Shown: positions 45,180 through 56,845 of the stretch, in pieces
How positions within the stretch are numbered: the stretch's first letter is position 1
How the letters are laid out: every line of letters starts with the position of its first letter
Source: CAWBAT01 sp046331665
GTDB lineage: Bacteria; Acidobacteriota; Terriglobia; Versatilivoradales; Versatilivoraceae
Assembly (NCBI GenBank): GCA_046331665.1
Contig: JAXLQK010000016.1
Span: forward strand, 62,001-126,000
Direction: 5' to 3'
DNA length: 64,000 nt
The notes under the pieces: generated by a model
The model's database searches: none
What the model was told of the DNA's origin: nothing
The model's input: the letters and a program-made list of their open reading frames with translations, nothing else
Program-made: the position numbers and the translations under genes

Positions 45180-48100
45180 AATCCTTGGGATTGGCGGGTC
45201 GAGTCGCGCAAGCCTTCATTGATTCAAAACTCACCCCGCTGATTATCGTCAGCTCCATGCTGCTTGGGCTGGGTGCCCTCATCGTTCTCCCTCGTGAGGA
45301 AGAGCCCCAGATCATCGTTCCCATGATTGATGTCTTCGTGCAAATGCCCGGGGCCTCGGCCAAGGAAGTTGAAGAACGCATCACCAAACCGATGGAGAAA
45401 CTGATTTGGGAAATTCCGGGAGTCGAATACATCTATTCCACGTCCAGCCCGGGTTTTGCCATGGCGGTCGTCCGCTTTTACGTGGGCGAAGATGAAGAAA
45501 AAAGCATCGTTCGTCTCAACCAGAAGATGTTTGCCAACTTCGACCTGATCCCGCCCGGCGCTTCTCCCCCGCTAATCAAGCCCCGCTACATTGATGATGT
45601 TCCCATCTTGGCGCTTACTTTTTGGAGCCCGCACTACGACCATTACACCCTGCGCCGCGTAGTGGCTCAACTGGAAGATGTCATAAAGCAAGTGCCGAAT
45701 GTTTCCGGCACAACCTTGATCGGAGGCCAGAAGCGGCAGGTTCTTGTCAGCCTCGATGCGCAACGGCTGTCTGCCTATCGCCTGTCCCCCTTGGCTGTGA
45801 TGGCCCGTTTGCGGCAGGAAAATCAAAGCTTGCCGGCCGGGTCGTTGACCCGGTCGAACCAGGAATTTCTGGTTGAGACGGGAGGATTCTTTCGAAGCGC
45901 GGACGAGGTAGGAGCCGTCGTTTTGGGGGTCGACAACCAAAAGCCGATTTACTTGCGCGATGTGGCCGAGATTGGCGATGGCCCGGAAGAGCCGGTGCAG
46001 TATGTTTTCTTTGGAGCAGGAAGCGCCGCGGAATCGAAGAAAATTCCGGCTCTCGCCACCGGGGCACTGGATTTTCCCGCCGTGACGCTGGCGGTTGCCA
46101 AGCGGAAGGGAACCAATGCCATTCAAGTGGCAGACGCGGTGCTTGAGAAAGTCAAGGCCTACCAAGGAACTTGGATTCCCGGCGACATTCAGATGACCGT
46201 CACGCGCCAATACGGGGAAACGGCCGCCGAAAAATCCAATGAACTTCTTTTTCACATGGCAATCGCGGTGCTTTCAGTGACCGTGCTGGTCTGGCTCACA
46301 TTGGGGTTGCGGGAGTCAGGCGTCGTGGCCGTGGCAATCCCAGTGACGTTATCGCTGACCCTGGCTGTGTTCTATCTCTATGGCTACACGCTGAACCGGA
46401 TCACTCTCTTTGCGCTGATCTTTTCCATCGGCATTCTTGTCGATGATGCCATTGTTGTCGTGGAAAACATTGTTCGCCATTACCGTCTCACTCATAATTC
46501 CGGCAAAGGTCTGCTGGCCGTGGCTTGCAAAGCCGTCGACGAGGTCGGCAATCCCACGATCCTGGCCACTTTCACGGTCATTGCCGCAATTATTCCGATG
46601 GCCTTTGTCCGCGGCTTGATGGGGCCTTACATGCGTCCGATCCCCGTTGGGGCCTCGGCGGCCATGATCTTTTCCTTGCTGGTGGCCTTTGTCGTGACGC
46701 CTTGGGCTGCCCTGCGCTTATTGCATCGACCGCATTCAGACGATTCATCGAAGCCCCACTCCCAGGGAGAGAATCAGCCGACTGAGGCCAACCTGGAGGC
46801 CCCCGCGCCCCTGGCTTCTGCACATCTTGAAGATTGGACAACGCGGCTCTACCGGCGCGTCATGGGCCCGTTGATCCATCATACCCCCTTGCGTTGGGGA
46901 TTTCTCGGTGGTGTTGTCATTCTCCTGCTGGGCGCGTGCTCGCTGCTTTATTTCAAGTTTGTCACTGTGAAGATGCTTCCTTTTGACAATAAGAGTGAGT
47001 TTCAAGTCATTATCGATATGCCGGAAGGCACTACGTTGGAAAAAACCGCCCAGGTAGCGCGCCAAATGGGGGATTACTTAAGAACGGTGCCGGAGGTGAC
47101 AGATTATCAAAGCTACATCGGGATTGCCGCCCCGTATAACTTCAACGGCCTGGTGCGCCATTACTACCTGCGTCGGGGACCGAACGTCGCCGATATCCAG
47201 GTGAATTTGGTTCCCAAGCAGGAACGGTCTGCCCAAAGTCATGAGATCAGCAGGCGCGTCCGGCCGTCTCTGGTGCAAATAGCCCGGGCTTACGGGGCCA
47301 GAATCAAGGTGGCGGAAGTGCCGCCCGGCCCCCCTGTCTTGCAGACCTTGGTTGCTGAAATCTACGGACCGGACTATGAGCGTCAGCAGGGGGTGGCGAA
47401 ACAGATTCTCGAGGTGTTCGATTCGAGCCGCGGTGTCGTCGATGCAGACTGGTATCGGGAAGACGATCAGACCCAATATCGCTTCGTCGTTGACAAGGAG
47501 AAAGCGGCGCTGCACGGTGTGTCAACGGAGCAGGTGACCCAGGCCTTAAGAATGGGGGTTGAGGGAGTCAGCGCCGGATTAATCCACTTGCCCAAAGAAA
47601 AGGAGGATTTGAACATTCTTGTTCGACTGCCGCGTTCGGGGCGTTCGGATCCTGAACAACTCAATGCGATCCGCCTTGCTGGAGATCGGGGGAACATGGT
47701 GTCTTTGGGAGACATTACCTCTCTTGAGTCTGTCGTCGCGGACAAAAGCATCTATCACAAAAACCTGATGCCTGTGGTTTATGTAACCGGAGATGTGGCC
47801 GGGGAAGTCGAGAGCCCGGTGTACGCTATTCTGGATATGGACAAGAGAATTCAAGATCTCAAGATTCCCGAAGGATACGAAATTGAGCGCTATACTTCGA
47901 CACAGCCGCCCACCGATCAAAAGATCGCCATGAAATGGGATGGCGAGTGGCACATCACCTATGAAGTGTTTCGTGATTTAGGATTGGCGTTCGCAGCGGT
48001 GCTGGTTCTGATTTACGTTCTGGTAGTAGCTTGGTTCCAGTCGTTTAAGACTCCCATGATCATCATGATGGCCATTCCTTTTTCGTTGATAGGGATCCTG

Positions 48101-48457
48101 CCGGCACATGGACTCATGGGGGCCTTTTTTACGGCGACTTCCATGATCGGATTTATTGCCGGCGCGGGCATTGTGGTCCGAAACTCTATTATTCTGGTTG
48201 ATTTCATCGAACTGCGTTTAATGGAGGGAATGCCTCTTGATCAAGCCGTGGTGGATGCGGGTGCCGTCCGTTTCCGGCCGATGATGTTGACGGCGGCCGC
48301 GGTCATCGTCGGTTCCGGCGTCATCTTATTCGACCCCATCTTCCAAGGGCTTGCCATCTCCCTGATGGCCGGAGAAGTAGCCTCGCTCTTGCTTTCGCGG
48401 ATGGTGGTCCCCATCCTCTATTTCATGGGAAACAGAAAAGGCGCTACAATTGGTTGA
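45176..48457 (+). CDS. RND-family efflux pump inner-membrane protein
   Basis: Proton-driven pump of the AcrB/CzcA superfamily, 1,093 residues. Twelve membrane helices in two halves with two large periplasmic loops. The helix-4 proton relay is GILVDDAIVVVEN with the Asp-Asp pair typical of HAE1-type drug pumps. The second half repeats the plan (GIVVRNSIILVDF). A Pro/His/Glu-rich insert (SDDSSKPHSQGENQPTEANLE, shortened here) lies in the central cytoplasmic loop before the second half. Substrate unknown; drug or solvent rather than metal is suggested by the Asp pair only. Coupled by a four-base overlap to the adaptor. Confidence 0.92.
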   Translation: MKSLGLAGRVAQAFIDSKLTPLIIVSSMLLGLGALIVLPREEEPQIIVPMIDVFVQMPGASAKEVEERITKPMEKLIWEIPGVEYIYSTSSPGFAMAVVRFYVGEDEEKSIVRLNQKMFANFDLIPPGASPPLIKPRYIDDVPILALTFWSPHYDHYTLRRVVAQLEDVIKQVPNVSGTTLIGGQKRQVLVSLDAQRLSAYRLSPLAVMARLRQENQSLPAGSLTRSNQEFLVETGGFFRSADEVGAVVLGVDNQKPIYLRDVAEIGDGPEEPVQYVFFGAGSAAESKKIPALATGALDFPAVTLAVAKRKGTNAIQVADAVLEKVKAYQGTWIPGDIQMTVTRQYGETAAEKSNELLFHMAIAVLSVTVLVWLTLGLRESGVVAVAIPVTLSLTLAVFYLYGYTLNRITLFALIFSIGILVDDAIVVVENIVRHYRLTHNSGKGLLAVACKAVDEVGNPTILATFTVIAAIIPMAFVRGLMGPYMRPIPVGASAAMIFSLLVAFVVTPWAALRLLHRPHSDDSSKPHSQGENQPTEANLEAPAPLASAHLEDWTTRLYRRVMGPLIHHTPLRWGFLGGVVILLLGACSLLYFKFVTVKMLPFDNKSEFQVIIDMPEGTTLEKTAQVARQMGDYLRTVPEVTDYQSYIGIAAPYNFNGLVRHYYLRRGPNVADIQVNLVPKQERSAQSHEISRRVRPSLVQIARAYGARIKVAEVPPGPPVLQTLVAEIYGPDYERQQGVAKQILEVFDSSRGVVDADWYREDDQTQYRFVVDKEKAALHGVSTEQVTQALRMGVEGVSAGLIHLPKEKEDLNILVRLPRSGRSDPEQLNAIRLAGDRGNMVSLGDITSLESVVADKSIYHKNLMPVVYVTGDVAGEVESPVYAILDMDKRIQDLKIPEGYEIERYTSTQPPTDQKIAMKWDGEWHITYEVFRDLGLAFAAVLVLIYVLVVAWFQSFKTPMIIMMAIPFSLIGILPAHGLMGAFFTATSMIGFIAGAGIVVRNSIILVDFIELRLMEGMPLDQAVVDAGAVRFRPMMLTAAAVIVGSGVILFDPIFQGLAISLMAGEVASLLLSRMVVPILYFMGNRKGATIG

Positions 48458-48676
48458 AAGGGTTCTGGAGATCCAATCACGATTAAGATTGAGTGATCTG
48501 CCTCTCCCTGTATCAATGAGAATTCATCCGCTGAATTTGGGTGAACCTAGATTGCGGAAGCTCAAGAGGCAAATGAATTGAGACATTTCCACGATCATTG
48601 CTTCTGGATCAAGAGGGGATTGCTGCGAGTGTTTACATTGAGATGACAAATCTTGGCTAAAGAGGAGGATTTTGGA

Positions 48677-48862
48677 ATGACACTCGAAAGGTATATCCGT
48701 CTGATTGCCGGTACCTTCGTCATGGTCAGTGTGGCATTGGGATATTGGGTGAGCCCCTATTGGTACCTGTTCACGGCCTTTGTGGGATTGAATCTGTTCC
48801 AGTCGGCCCTCACTCGATGGTGCTTAATGGAGGACATCCTTCGCAAAATCGGCGTGAAATAA
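48677..48862 (+). CDS. DUF2892 (YgaP-like) small membrane protein
   Basis: A 61-residue protein with two membrane helices (about 8-26 and 30-48) and the typical DUF2892 end LTRWCLMEDILRKIGVK with its conserved Cys. These proteins are often next to rhodanese or thiol/metal genes. Start at 48677 is fixed by AGAGGAGG about ten bases upstream. It lies 220 bases after the RND pump gene and may belong to the same transcript. Confidence 0.85.
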   Translation: MTLERYIRLIAGTFVMVSVALGYWVSPYWYLFTAFVGLNLFQSALTRWCLMEDILRKIGVK

Positions 48863-49032
48863 GCCGGAAGGGCTTTCACTCTAATCGGAGAAGGCTCCGG
48901 CAGGCGTGGAACCCACCCGCCTGCTGCCCGGAAATTTCATGGACGCGGCAGGATCTGGATGTCTGAGAGGATTAAACCTGCTATGGTTTCGGCGGTATTG
49001 ACTTCGATGGATTAACTAAAGGAAAACGGAGA

Positions 49033-49365
49033 ATGACTCAAGAGACGATCGAAAAAATCATATCCAAAATTCAAAGCGCGGAAACCATCAGGCCGGAATC
49101 CAAAGCAGAGCTTCTTGCCCTGCTGGCGGAGCTGAAGGTCGAAGTTACGAAATTGTCCCGCACCCATGGCGAACAAGCTGTGAGCATTACGAGTTTTGCC
49201 GATCTTTCAGCCCATGAGGCCACCCGTCAAGCCAAGAATCCACAGCTTCTGCAGCTTTCCCTCGAAGGCCTTTCTTCTTCAACCAAGGAGTTTGAGATAT
49301 CCCATCCTCGCCTGGTCGAAATTGCAAATGCACTCAGTCTGATGCTCTCCAATAGCGGCGTATAG
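49033..49365 (+). CDS. DUF4404 family protein
   Basis: A 110-residue, mostly helical protein: ETIEKIISKIQSAETIRPESKAELLALLAELKVEV at the start, a central linker and a C-terminal FEISHPRLVEIANALSLMLSNSGV, the DUF4404 hallmark. No signal or membrane segment. A purine-rich AAAGGAAAACGGAGA precedes the ATG. Function unknown. It ends convergently with the TPR gene cluster. Confidence 0.82.
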   Translation: MTQETIEKIISKIQSAETIRPESKAELLALLAELKVEVTKLSRTHGEQAVSITSFADLSAHEATRQAKNPQLLQLSLEGLSSSTKEFEISHPRLVEIANALSLMLSNSGV

Positions 49366-49500
49366 AGTCCCGGGCGTTGGCGCTGATTGTCATGCAGTGG
49401 AAAAACAGTGGCATCCCGGATAACGCTCGACTGAATCTCTCCGGGCTCACCAGCGGGAGCGGTGGCCGCTTTACCCTCCAAGATCAAAACTTCTTGAGAC

Positions 49501-50575
49501 TCACCAGCCCGGCAGAAAAGTCCCCATGGGAGGTCTGTCCTTGAGTTTCTTGTAGAGCTTCATTTCTCTTTCTCCGGCCTTCTTTTTACCTAGCTGGAGG
49601 TACAGTTGTCCGAGCTGATAATGAGCGTCCGCGTCATTCGGATCAGATTGGACAGCGGCAAGAAACTGCGTTTCAGCTTCTCCCATCCTGCCCAGTTGAA
49701 CCAAGGCTTTTCCTCTGGCGATTTGAGCCTGAGTCCAGTTCGGGGAGATCATCATCCCTTGCTCGAAATAGGGGATGCTTTCAGCCGGCTTATTTTGTCT
49801 TAGGAACAGGAGCCCGAGGTTTAAATAGGCCCATTTGTATTTTTGAGTCGATTGCTCACTGAGCTCGATGGCCTTCCGAAAGGCATTTTGAGCCTCGTCG
49901 AATAGGTCCAGAGAATCGAGTACTTGTCCCAACAGATCGTAGGTTTCGATGGAGCGTGGATTGAGCTGAAGCGCATTTTCAAGGGATTTCCGGGCCAGGT
50001 CAGGGCGATTGGACTGTTGATAAACACGTCCCAAGTAATAATGCCCTTCGACGAGCTGTGGGTTCAACCGAACCGCTTTACTCAGTAATTTTCAGCCTCG
50101 GGTGTTTGTTTCAATTGGCATATAGGCCATTCTGAAGGAAGAGCTTACATGGTTATCTTCAAGGCTGAGCGATTTTTCAAAGGCTTCTACCGAGAGGCGA
50201 TACCGGCCCTGCTTGAACAAACAGAATCCCAGCACGTAATAACCTTCGGCGGATTGATTCTGAGCCTGGTGGAATTCACGGACCGAGGCTTCCGCATCTC
50301 CCCAAAAGCCTCGCTTAATGTAGATCAATGCCAGTTGATAGCTGGCGTTGGCCTGGGTGGCAGGATCTTCCAACGCCTCCCGAAACGCCTTTTCCGCCTG
50401 ACTGAGATTCCCCTTCTTCATGTGGTACAGCCCTTGTTCGTAGGCATTCTGTTCTCGAGAGCTTGAGCCTGGGCACAGGCCACGGGATACCACACCCCAG
50501 CAAACACAAGAGAGTGGCCAGGATCGTCCGCGCTACGATTCCAGAGATGAAGAGTCTTCGAAATATAAGTCTCAT
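49501..50575 (-). pseudogene. Exported TPR protein C (third of a tandem trio), frameshifted
   Basis: Spells one TPR protein of about 355 residues in three frames. The signal peptide MRLIFRRLFISGIVARTILA ... LLCLLG is in one frame (50575 to about 50480), EQNAYEQGLYHMKKGNLSQAEKAFREALEDPATQANAS through SLSLEDNHVSSSFRMAY in a second (to about 50100), and LNPQLVEGHYYLGRVYQQSNRPDLARKSLENALQLNP to the stop at 49501 in the third. TPR units follow the A..LG..Y...G....A...F..A pattern throughout. Shares its plan with the two genes upstream (TPR-B and TPR-A), so they are old tandem duplicates. Likely one intact gene in the organism. Confidence 0.72.
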
Positions 50576-50831
50576 AAGCTGACCGGCGGCGTTCTCTCAA
50601 GAGGTAGGGGTTGTGGGCCAACCCGCTCCAATTTTAATTTTGCCTGGATTGAAAGAGAAGGCAAGAGTGGAGTTTCGATCTCAGAAAAACTAGGAAGGGT
50701 AGGGCGAAAAGTCGATAGGGAAGGGATATGTTTCGAAGAGACGTGATTTACGAAAAAAGAGCACCGCTTTACACTCGAGTGTGGAGCCGGGAACTTCCTT
50801 TTTTCTCATTCCAGCGGTGTTGGCTTTGCTT

Positions 50832-51846
50832 TCAAGTTTTGAAAAATTCCCAATTCTGCGCCTTTTCTTTTTGGCCAAGCCTGCGGTAAAGCTGACCCGT
50901 TGGTAATGGGCTTCTCCGCAGTCCGGGTCCACGGATCGCAGCCAGGAAATTAGACCTGGCCTCCTCTGTCTTGCCCATCTGCAGTTGCGCTTTTCCCAGT
51001 GAAACCAGTGCCTTGGACCACTGGGGGTGAATCAATAGGGCGTGTTCAATGCTGGCAAGACTTTCGGGAATTCGATTTTGTTTCAACAGCAATTCACCCA
51101 GGTTCAAATAAGGCCAGGCAGACTTGACGGCCAGTTTCTGATTGAGCTGAATGGCTTTTTGAAACGATTCAATCGCCGGTTCAATTTTTCCCGGCATCCA
51201 GGGTCAACCCGAGATTGTCGTAAGCCTTCATGTAATCGGGGCTTAATCTGGATGGCGTTTTCAAAAGATTTTTGGGCTTGTTCGAACCGATTGATGGAAT
51301 AGTAGTAGCGCCCCAGGAAATAATGGATTTCTGCCGAGCGGGGATTAGCCTTGCGCCTCGTGTTTAGTTCACGTTCTGCGACGTCGTTGTGATTTGTCTG
51401 GAAGTAGCAAAGCCCCAGGATCTGTGGGCATCCGCATTTTCGCTTTTCACCTTGAGCGATTTCTCGAGCGAGGGAATGGCGGCATCGTACTTTCCCTGGC
51501 GGAACAACGAATATCCCAGGACGTATAATCCGTCTGCGGCTCCGGGCCGGGCCAGCAGAAATCGAGTAACCGAATCTGTAGCTTTATCCCATTGCCCCTT
51601 CCCCAGATAAACCCAAGCAAGCCAACTGATAATGAACCTCGGCGGGAGCCTTGGGGTCCTGCAAGGCAGATGGGGCAAAATTTTTCCGCCAGGTCATATT
51701 CGCGCTTGGCCAGAGAGATCCAGTCCGGCTTCATAAGAGGATCGAGATTGACTCGCGATGGAGGGTGTCCACGCCACAGCCAGGAGGAGAAGACAGCAGC
51801 AACCCCGAACGTAGATTTGCCTGAAGAAAGCGCCTTCCGTCCGCAC
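50832..51846 (-). pseudogene. Exported TPR protein B (second of the trio), frameshifted
   Basis: The most damaged of the trio. A signal peptide is readable from a GTG at 51846 (RQIYVRGCCCLLLLAVAWTP, ending SIASQ), then REYDLAEKF in another frame, then WVYLGKGQWDKATDSVTRFL and DGLYVLGYSLFRQGKYDAAI, and from 51197 KIEPAIESFQKAIQLNQKLA to EKAQNWEFFKT. Between 51190 and 51370 more TPR units (RFEQAQKSFENAIQI) sit in further frames. At least five indels are needed. The product would be about 335 residues, close to TPR-C in plan. Start uncertain. Confidence 0.6.
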
Positions 51847-51970
51847 GGGGATATGAATCGTAGGAAGTGCGGCATCGATCCCAGCTCGCCGGGGATTACG
51901 GGCTTGCCAGGGGTGGGCTCTGTGGATGAGGGAGCAACGGGGTCAGCGTCTCCTTCGATGGTCGGCTGGG

Positions 51971-53176
51971 CTACTGAGGCCCGGCAACAACGGGTTCTGG
52001 GCGGCCTTGACTTTCTTGGCGAGTGGTCTCATGACCTTCAATTTCAGCTTTGGCTTCTGGAGTCCGTCCCTGCTTTCGGTAAATGCTGGCAAGACGATAG
52101 TGCGCCGTGTCTTCCTCCGGATCCAACTCGATGACTTTCTTATAGTGTTTGATTGCTTTTTCGAGATCGTTCTTCTGAAATAGACTTTCCCCAAATCCCG
52201 GTGAGCCTGGGCTAGAGTTGGGGACAAAAGGACCGCCTTTTCCAGGTACGAAATGGCTTCATCCCAACGGCTCTTCAAATTATAAATCGCCGATTTTCCA
52301 AATGGCCATGTAGTTTTCCGGATTCAGTTTCAACTCTTCCTCGAATTCCTTGAGCCCTTCTTCGACCCGTCCCGCCCGCCAATAAACATCCCCCAATTCG
52401 TAATGCAGGCCAGGCAAATTGGGTTTTCGGGCAATGGCCTTTCGATACGCGTCAATGGCGTTTTCGACGTTTTTCTGGCTGTCATAGGATTGAGCAAGAA
52501 CTTGATAAACTCGATAAGAATCCGGGTCGATCTCAGCCATCTTCAGATAAGCCGCGCCCATCAACTTGCCGTAGACTTGTCCGAGCGTGTAGTGGGCATC
52601 CACATCCTTCGGGGAGAGCTTGATCACCTTCTGCACTTCATCCAAGGCCTCCTCGTAACGTCCCAAGTCGAAATAACACCGTCCCAGGTAAAGGTGGGCT
52701 TGAGTATCCTTCGGATTGGCTCGAAGAGCTCGCTGGAGTGGGGCAAGACCTTTCTCCGGTTGATTCGTTCGATAATAGTCGATCCCCAGAAAGAGGTTTG
52801 CTCCAAGCAACTCAGGGTTTAGTTTGAGAGCCCGCTGGAACGAGTCTATGGCTTCGCGGTACTTGTATTGAAGATGAAAAACAATTCCAAGATTATTATA
52901 GAGAATGGGTTCGTCGGGTTGCAGTTTAATGGCAGATTGATATTCGGCAATTGCCTTGGCAAAATCCCCCGCCTTCTCGGCTTGGCGGGCGGCTGCAAAA
53001 TGTTCGCGCACCTGGTCTTCGGCCGTTGATTGGATTGCCTGAAGAGGGGATGCCCAGAGAAGTAACCCGGCCAGGAGAATAGGGAAGACCCAGCACTTTG
53101 GAGGATTGCGGGGTAAGGAAGAGGACGACCTCTGATATCCATTCGTCCCGTGGTGATCTCTGGACCGCCAGTTCAT
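51971..53176 (-). CDS. Exported TPR protein A (first of the trio), one frameshift region near the 3' end
   Basis: A TPR protein of about 400 residues. N-terminal signal or anchor KCWVFPILLAGLLLWASPLQA (about 27-47), then about nine TPR units, for example AKAIAEYQSAIKLQPDEPI and YREAIDSFQRALKLNPELLG. The first frame ends at 52280 after NYMAIWKIGDL. A second frame continues with WDEAISYLEKAVLLSPTLAQ, and a third gives NDLEKAIKHYKKVIELDPEE and the end PVVAGPQ at 51971. So two shifts, near 52280 and 52190. Start at the ATG at 53176. It follows the Oar-like receptor gene on the same strand. Confidence 0.72.
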
Positions 53177-53319
53177 AAGCTCATTCTTCGAAGTCGGGGA
53201 TGTATAGCGAGGTTGTATTGTACAGCAGATTGGGTCGTGATCCTTCGGGAATTGCGTTGAGAAGCCGGTGTCAGAGAGTGTGAACAAGTCTGGATTGGTA
53301 GTACTTCACGAAGAGACAT

Positions 53320-53362
53320 AGAGCCAGTCCCCATCTGCGGGCACAGGACGGGGACTGGCTCT
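53320..53362 (-). terminator. Terminator-like hairpin after the Oar-like receptor gene
   Basis: A perfect 13-bp stem AGAGCCAGTCCCC / GGGGACTGGCTCT (53320-53332 with 53350-53362), starting nine bases beyond the receptor stop. No good T run follows on the minus strand, so it may act as an mRNA 3' stabiliser or partial terminator ahead of the TPR genes. Confidence 0.6.
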
Positions 53363-53370
53363 CTTTAAGG

Positions 53371-56300
53371 CTAGAAAGTAAATCTTAGGGCGAACTGAAT
53401 GAGTCGCGGATTGTTCGCCTGTCCATTTACTTTCCCATAATCTCCCGAACCACGGTTACTCGTAATATTGTTCCCGAACCAGGTTCGATTGAAGGCGTTG
53501 AAGAGATCCATTCGAAATTCGAAGTACTTCACATCTCCGATGTAAGTCTTCTTCATAATGCTGAAGTCTTCATTGTAGTAAGCGAAGCCTCGCATATCCG
53601 GATAGGTACGAGAAGCATTCCCAAATGTGAACGGGGCAGGGTTTTCGAATGCGCCCGCGTTAAGGTAGGTGTCACGGTTTGGATCGAAGTCCGAGAAGGA
53701 GTTGACCTTGTTGGCACCCGCAACCGCATTGGGACGAAGCCTGGAATTGAATATCGGCAAGGCATTATTTGTTCTCAACCAGAGTGGATAGCCGCTTTGG
53801 TAGGTCTGAATTCCGCTGAAGCTCCACCCGCCCGTAAATTTTCCAGCCGCTCCTCCCTTGGTAAGAAATTTCTTGCCTGGACCGAAAGGCAATTCATAGG
53901 TATAGCTGAATACCAGGCTTTGAGGGATGTCGTTTTCACTGATGCTCTTTTCCGCTTTCCGATTAAACGCATCCTGGGCCCCCGCTGAGAAATAGGCCGC
54001 CAACTGCGACCCCGCGGCATCCAGAGTCTTGGCTACCGTATAGGACACCAGGAAGTTGAAGTCCTTGGCAAACCGCTTCTCCAGCTTCAACTGCATTGCG
54101 TTATAGGTGGAATTTCCAGCTAACTCATATTCGTTATAAACCCATGTACTGCGGGTAGGGCCGCAAGGCCTGGGCAATACCGTTGTTGGTTCTCGCATAG
54201 GGACTTTTGATCCCGGCTACCGCATTGGGGCAGGTGCCATCGCCAAGACAACTGATGTTGGCATTCAGTTCATTGCCCAGGTAGAGCCACTTCGGGTCGA
54301 CTTGATCCGGAGTGGTGAGATTGCTGGGTAAGCGAGTTCCCTTGTTCCCCACGTAGGCCACATCCAAGAGCAAGTTACTGCCAAACTGATGCTGAACGTT
54401 CAAATTCCAATTCTGAACATAGGGCTGTCGCTGTCTTCCGGGTTCCATCCAGTTTCCAGCAGATCCATTCTGGAAGGAAGGATCAAGCGAAGGCGGGTAG
54501 AGGAAGTTCTGTGGGAAGCCATTGTCAATGTTGAAAGCAGGAGTGATCCCGTTGTCTTGAGTACTGCGCGTAACGTCGGCGAAATACCCAATTCCATAGG
54601 CCGTACGTTGGCCATTGTCGAGCACTGAACCGGCCCCTACATAATAGACTCCATAGGCAGCCCGTACCACGGTATTGGGTCTAAGCTGATAAGCGATTCC
54701 GACACGCGGCCCAAATTCTTTCTTGTCAGCAGGAAAGAAACGTGGAATGCCCAGCTTGCCGGGACCGGTTCCTGTAAAGACCAACGCCCCAGGAATACCA
54801 CCGGCACCTGGATTGGGAGTGGTATTGCTAAAGTTTGACATCCGGTCATAGGCTTCGCCTCTGGGGAAGGGCAATTCGTAGCGCAATCCGTAATTGAGCG
54901 TGAGTTTGGGGGTAACTTTGTACGTGTCCTGGAAATACCAAGCGTAATATTCGTAGCGCCAACCGAAGACCGTGTTATTGACAAAGAGCCTGCCGGTATC
55001 CACCTGGCCCAGCAGGAAGCTGGCGAAGGGGTTTCCCGTCGCTGTTGTATTGGGAAGGCCGGTTTCGAGGTTGCTGTAGTTGTATTGTCCGAGCCCTACT
55101 CCATTGAAAATCATGTTTTCCTGGTTCTTGCGCATATCAAAGCCGAATTTGAAGGTATGTTTCGACTTAATCCAGGTGATGTTCTCCACTCCGACAAAGC
55201 CATTTTCAATGTTGGTGTTCTCACCACCACCGGAGCCCCAGGGGTGATAGTTTTCCGAAAAATTAAAACGGGGGAATCCATTGACATCCTGAGCCCCCGT
55301 AATCCCCAGCGTCTCGTTGTAGTTCTTTTCATAAACCAGAGGAACGCCGGCAAACTTGCTTCGGTTGAACCCGAAGGTTCCGTGCTGAATCAAGTTGGGA
55401 CGAATGAACCAGTCCCAGTTGAGCCGCAATATCTGCTGGGGATGATCTGTGACTCCTGCCGTGCTGACCGGCCCGGACAAAGCGCCGGCCCCGGCGGCAT
55501 CTATCCCATAAAACTTATTGAACCCGTACCAGCCGCTCAATCGCTGTTTTGCACCGAAAGTCTGGTCAATCCGGAACCCCCATTGGTTGGTGTCGTTAGT
55601 CCCACCCTGGGTCGAACGGTAATTGTTGAAAGGTTGGTCTGGATTGAAATTGGGAAGTGGAACGTAAGCCAGGACATTTTTGGCCACCGTGCTGAATCGA
55701 CTCTGGGGAATAACATTTCCAGGGAAAGGATCCCGAATCAATTTTCCATCCACCACCCGGGTCGTCGCGGGGTCGAAAATGGGAATCAGCTGGCCGGAAG
55801 CATTCCTCAAATCACTGAAATCACCATTTCTTTCCAGCTGGGTCGGAACCGTTGTCAGAAAGTTGGCTGCCCCTGAACGGTAGCGGAATCCGTCATAATA
55901 AAAGAAGAAAAAAGTTTTGTTCTTGCCGTTGTAAAGCTTCGGAATCCAAACGGGACCGCCAACGTTTACACCAAATTCATTCTGGTTGAGTTTGGGAACA
56001 CTGGCAGCATAAAATCCCCGCGCATCCAATACGTTATTCCGGAAATAATCGTAAACCGAACCGTGAAATTCATTGGTCCCAGATCTGGTTGTGAAACTGA
56101 CGATTCCTCCACCGGTGCGACCGTATTCGGCCGCGAAGTTACCCGTCTCCACCTTGAATTCCTGAACAGCGTCCTGAGGGAAGGGAATGTTGCGGAAGTC
56201 GCCCGAAACGTTTGTGTTTTGAATGGTGGCGCCGTCCACCTGAATCTCAAAAGCAAAGGTTTGCCCACCATTGACGCTCGTCCCAAAGGTCCTTCCCGTC

Positions 56301-56845
56301 GTATTGTTGCCATATCCTGCGCCACTTTGAGCGCCGGTGACACCGGGGACCAAAGCGATAAAGTTGATGGGGCTCCGAGCCTCACCAGCCATCGGTAAGG
56401 GTAACTCTGAGATCTGTTGGTTGGTGACTGATGTGCTTAATTCGGAGGATTCCGGCTTAAGTTGCGGAGCGGCAGCTTCGACTTCCACCGTCTGGGTAAC
56501 TTCACCAACCTCCAGCGTAAAATCGACTCTCATGTTCTGACCAACCAAGAGCGGGAAATTGTCCCTGACCGCCGTCTTGAATCCTTGTTTCTCAACTGTA
56601 ATCCTATAGGTCCCTGACTGAACCTGCGGCATGGTATAGTTTCCGCTCGAGGTAGACGTCACAACGGACTTCGTGTCCGTCTTCACATTTATCACTGTCA
56701 CAGTAGCGTCAGGGACGACGGCACCGCTAGCGTCGGTCACGAGCCCGGCAATTGTTCCCCGGTCACTCTGGGCATAAACTAGTCCTGAGGGGATAGAGAA
56801 AAAACTCAAAAGGAGTAACAGTGTGAAAAACTTAGTCCAGTTCAT
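53371..56845 (-). CDS. Oar-like TonB-dependent receptor with carboxypeptidase-regulatory domain, one frameshift
   Basis: Large outer-membrane protein of about 1,158 residues. Signal peptide ending LVYAQ (residue 25). Carboxypeptidase-regulatory-like domain about 30-115 (GTIAGLVTDASGAVVPDATVTV), plug-like region with LPLPMAGEARSPINFIALVPG, then a beta barrel with many aromatic strand ends and the C-terminal LRFTF signal for barrel insertion. One frame runs 56845 to 54134; a single-base shift near 54142 (PYPQYMGL versus YTWVYNEYELAGNSTYN) moves into the frame that reaches 53371. AAGGAGG stands eight bases before the ATG at 56845, settling the start. Such receptors import large substrates in Acidobacteriota; the substrate is unknown. 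Confidence 0.88.

Noticed and set aside
55085..55876. 263-codon plus-strand open frame opposite the Oar-like receptor
   Set aside because: Antisense of the receptor barrel; no start signal and no domain.
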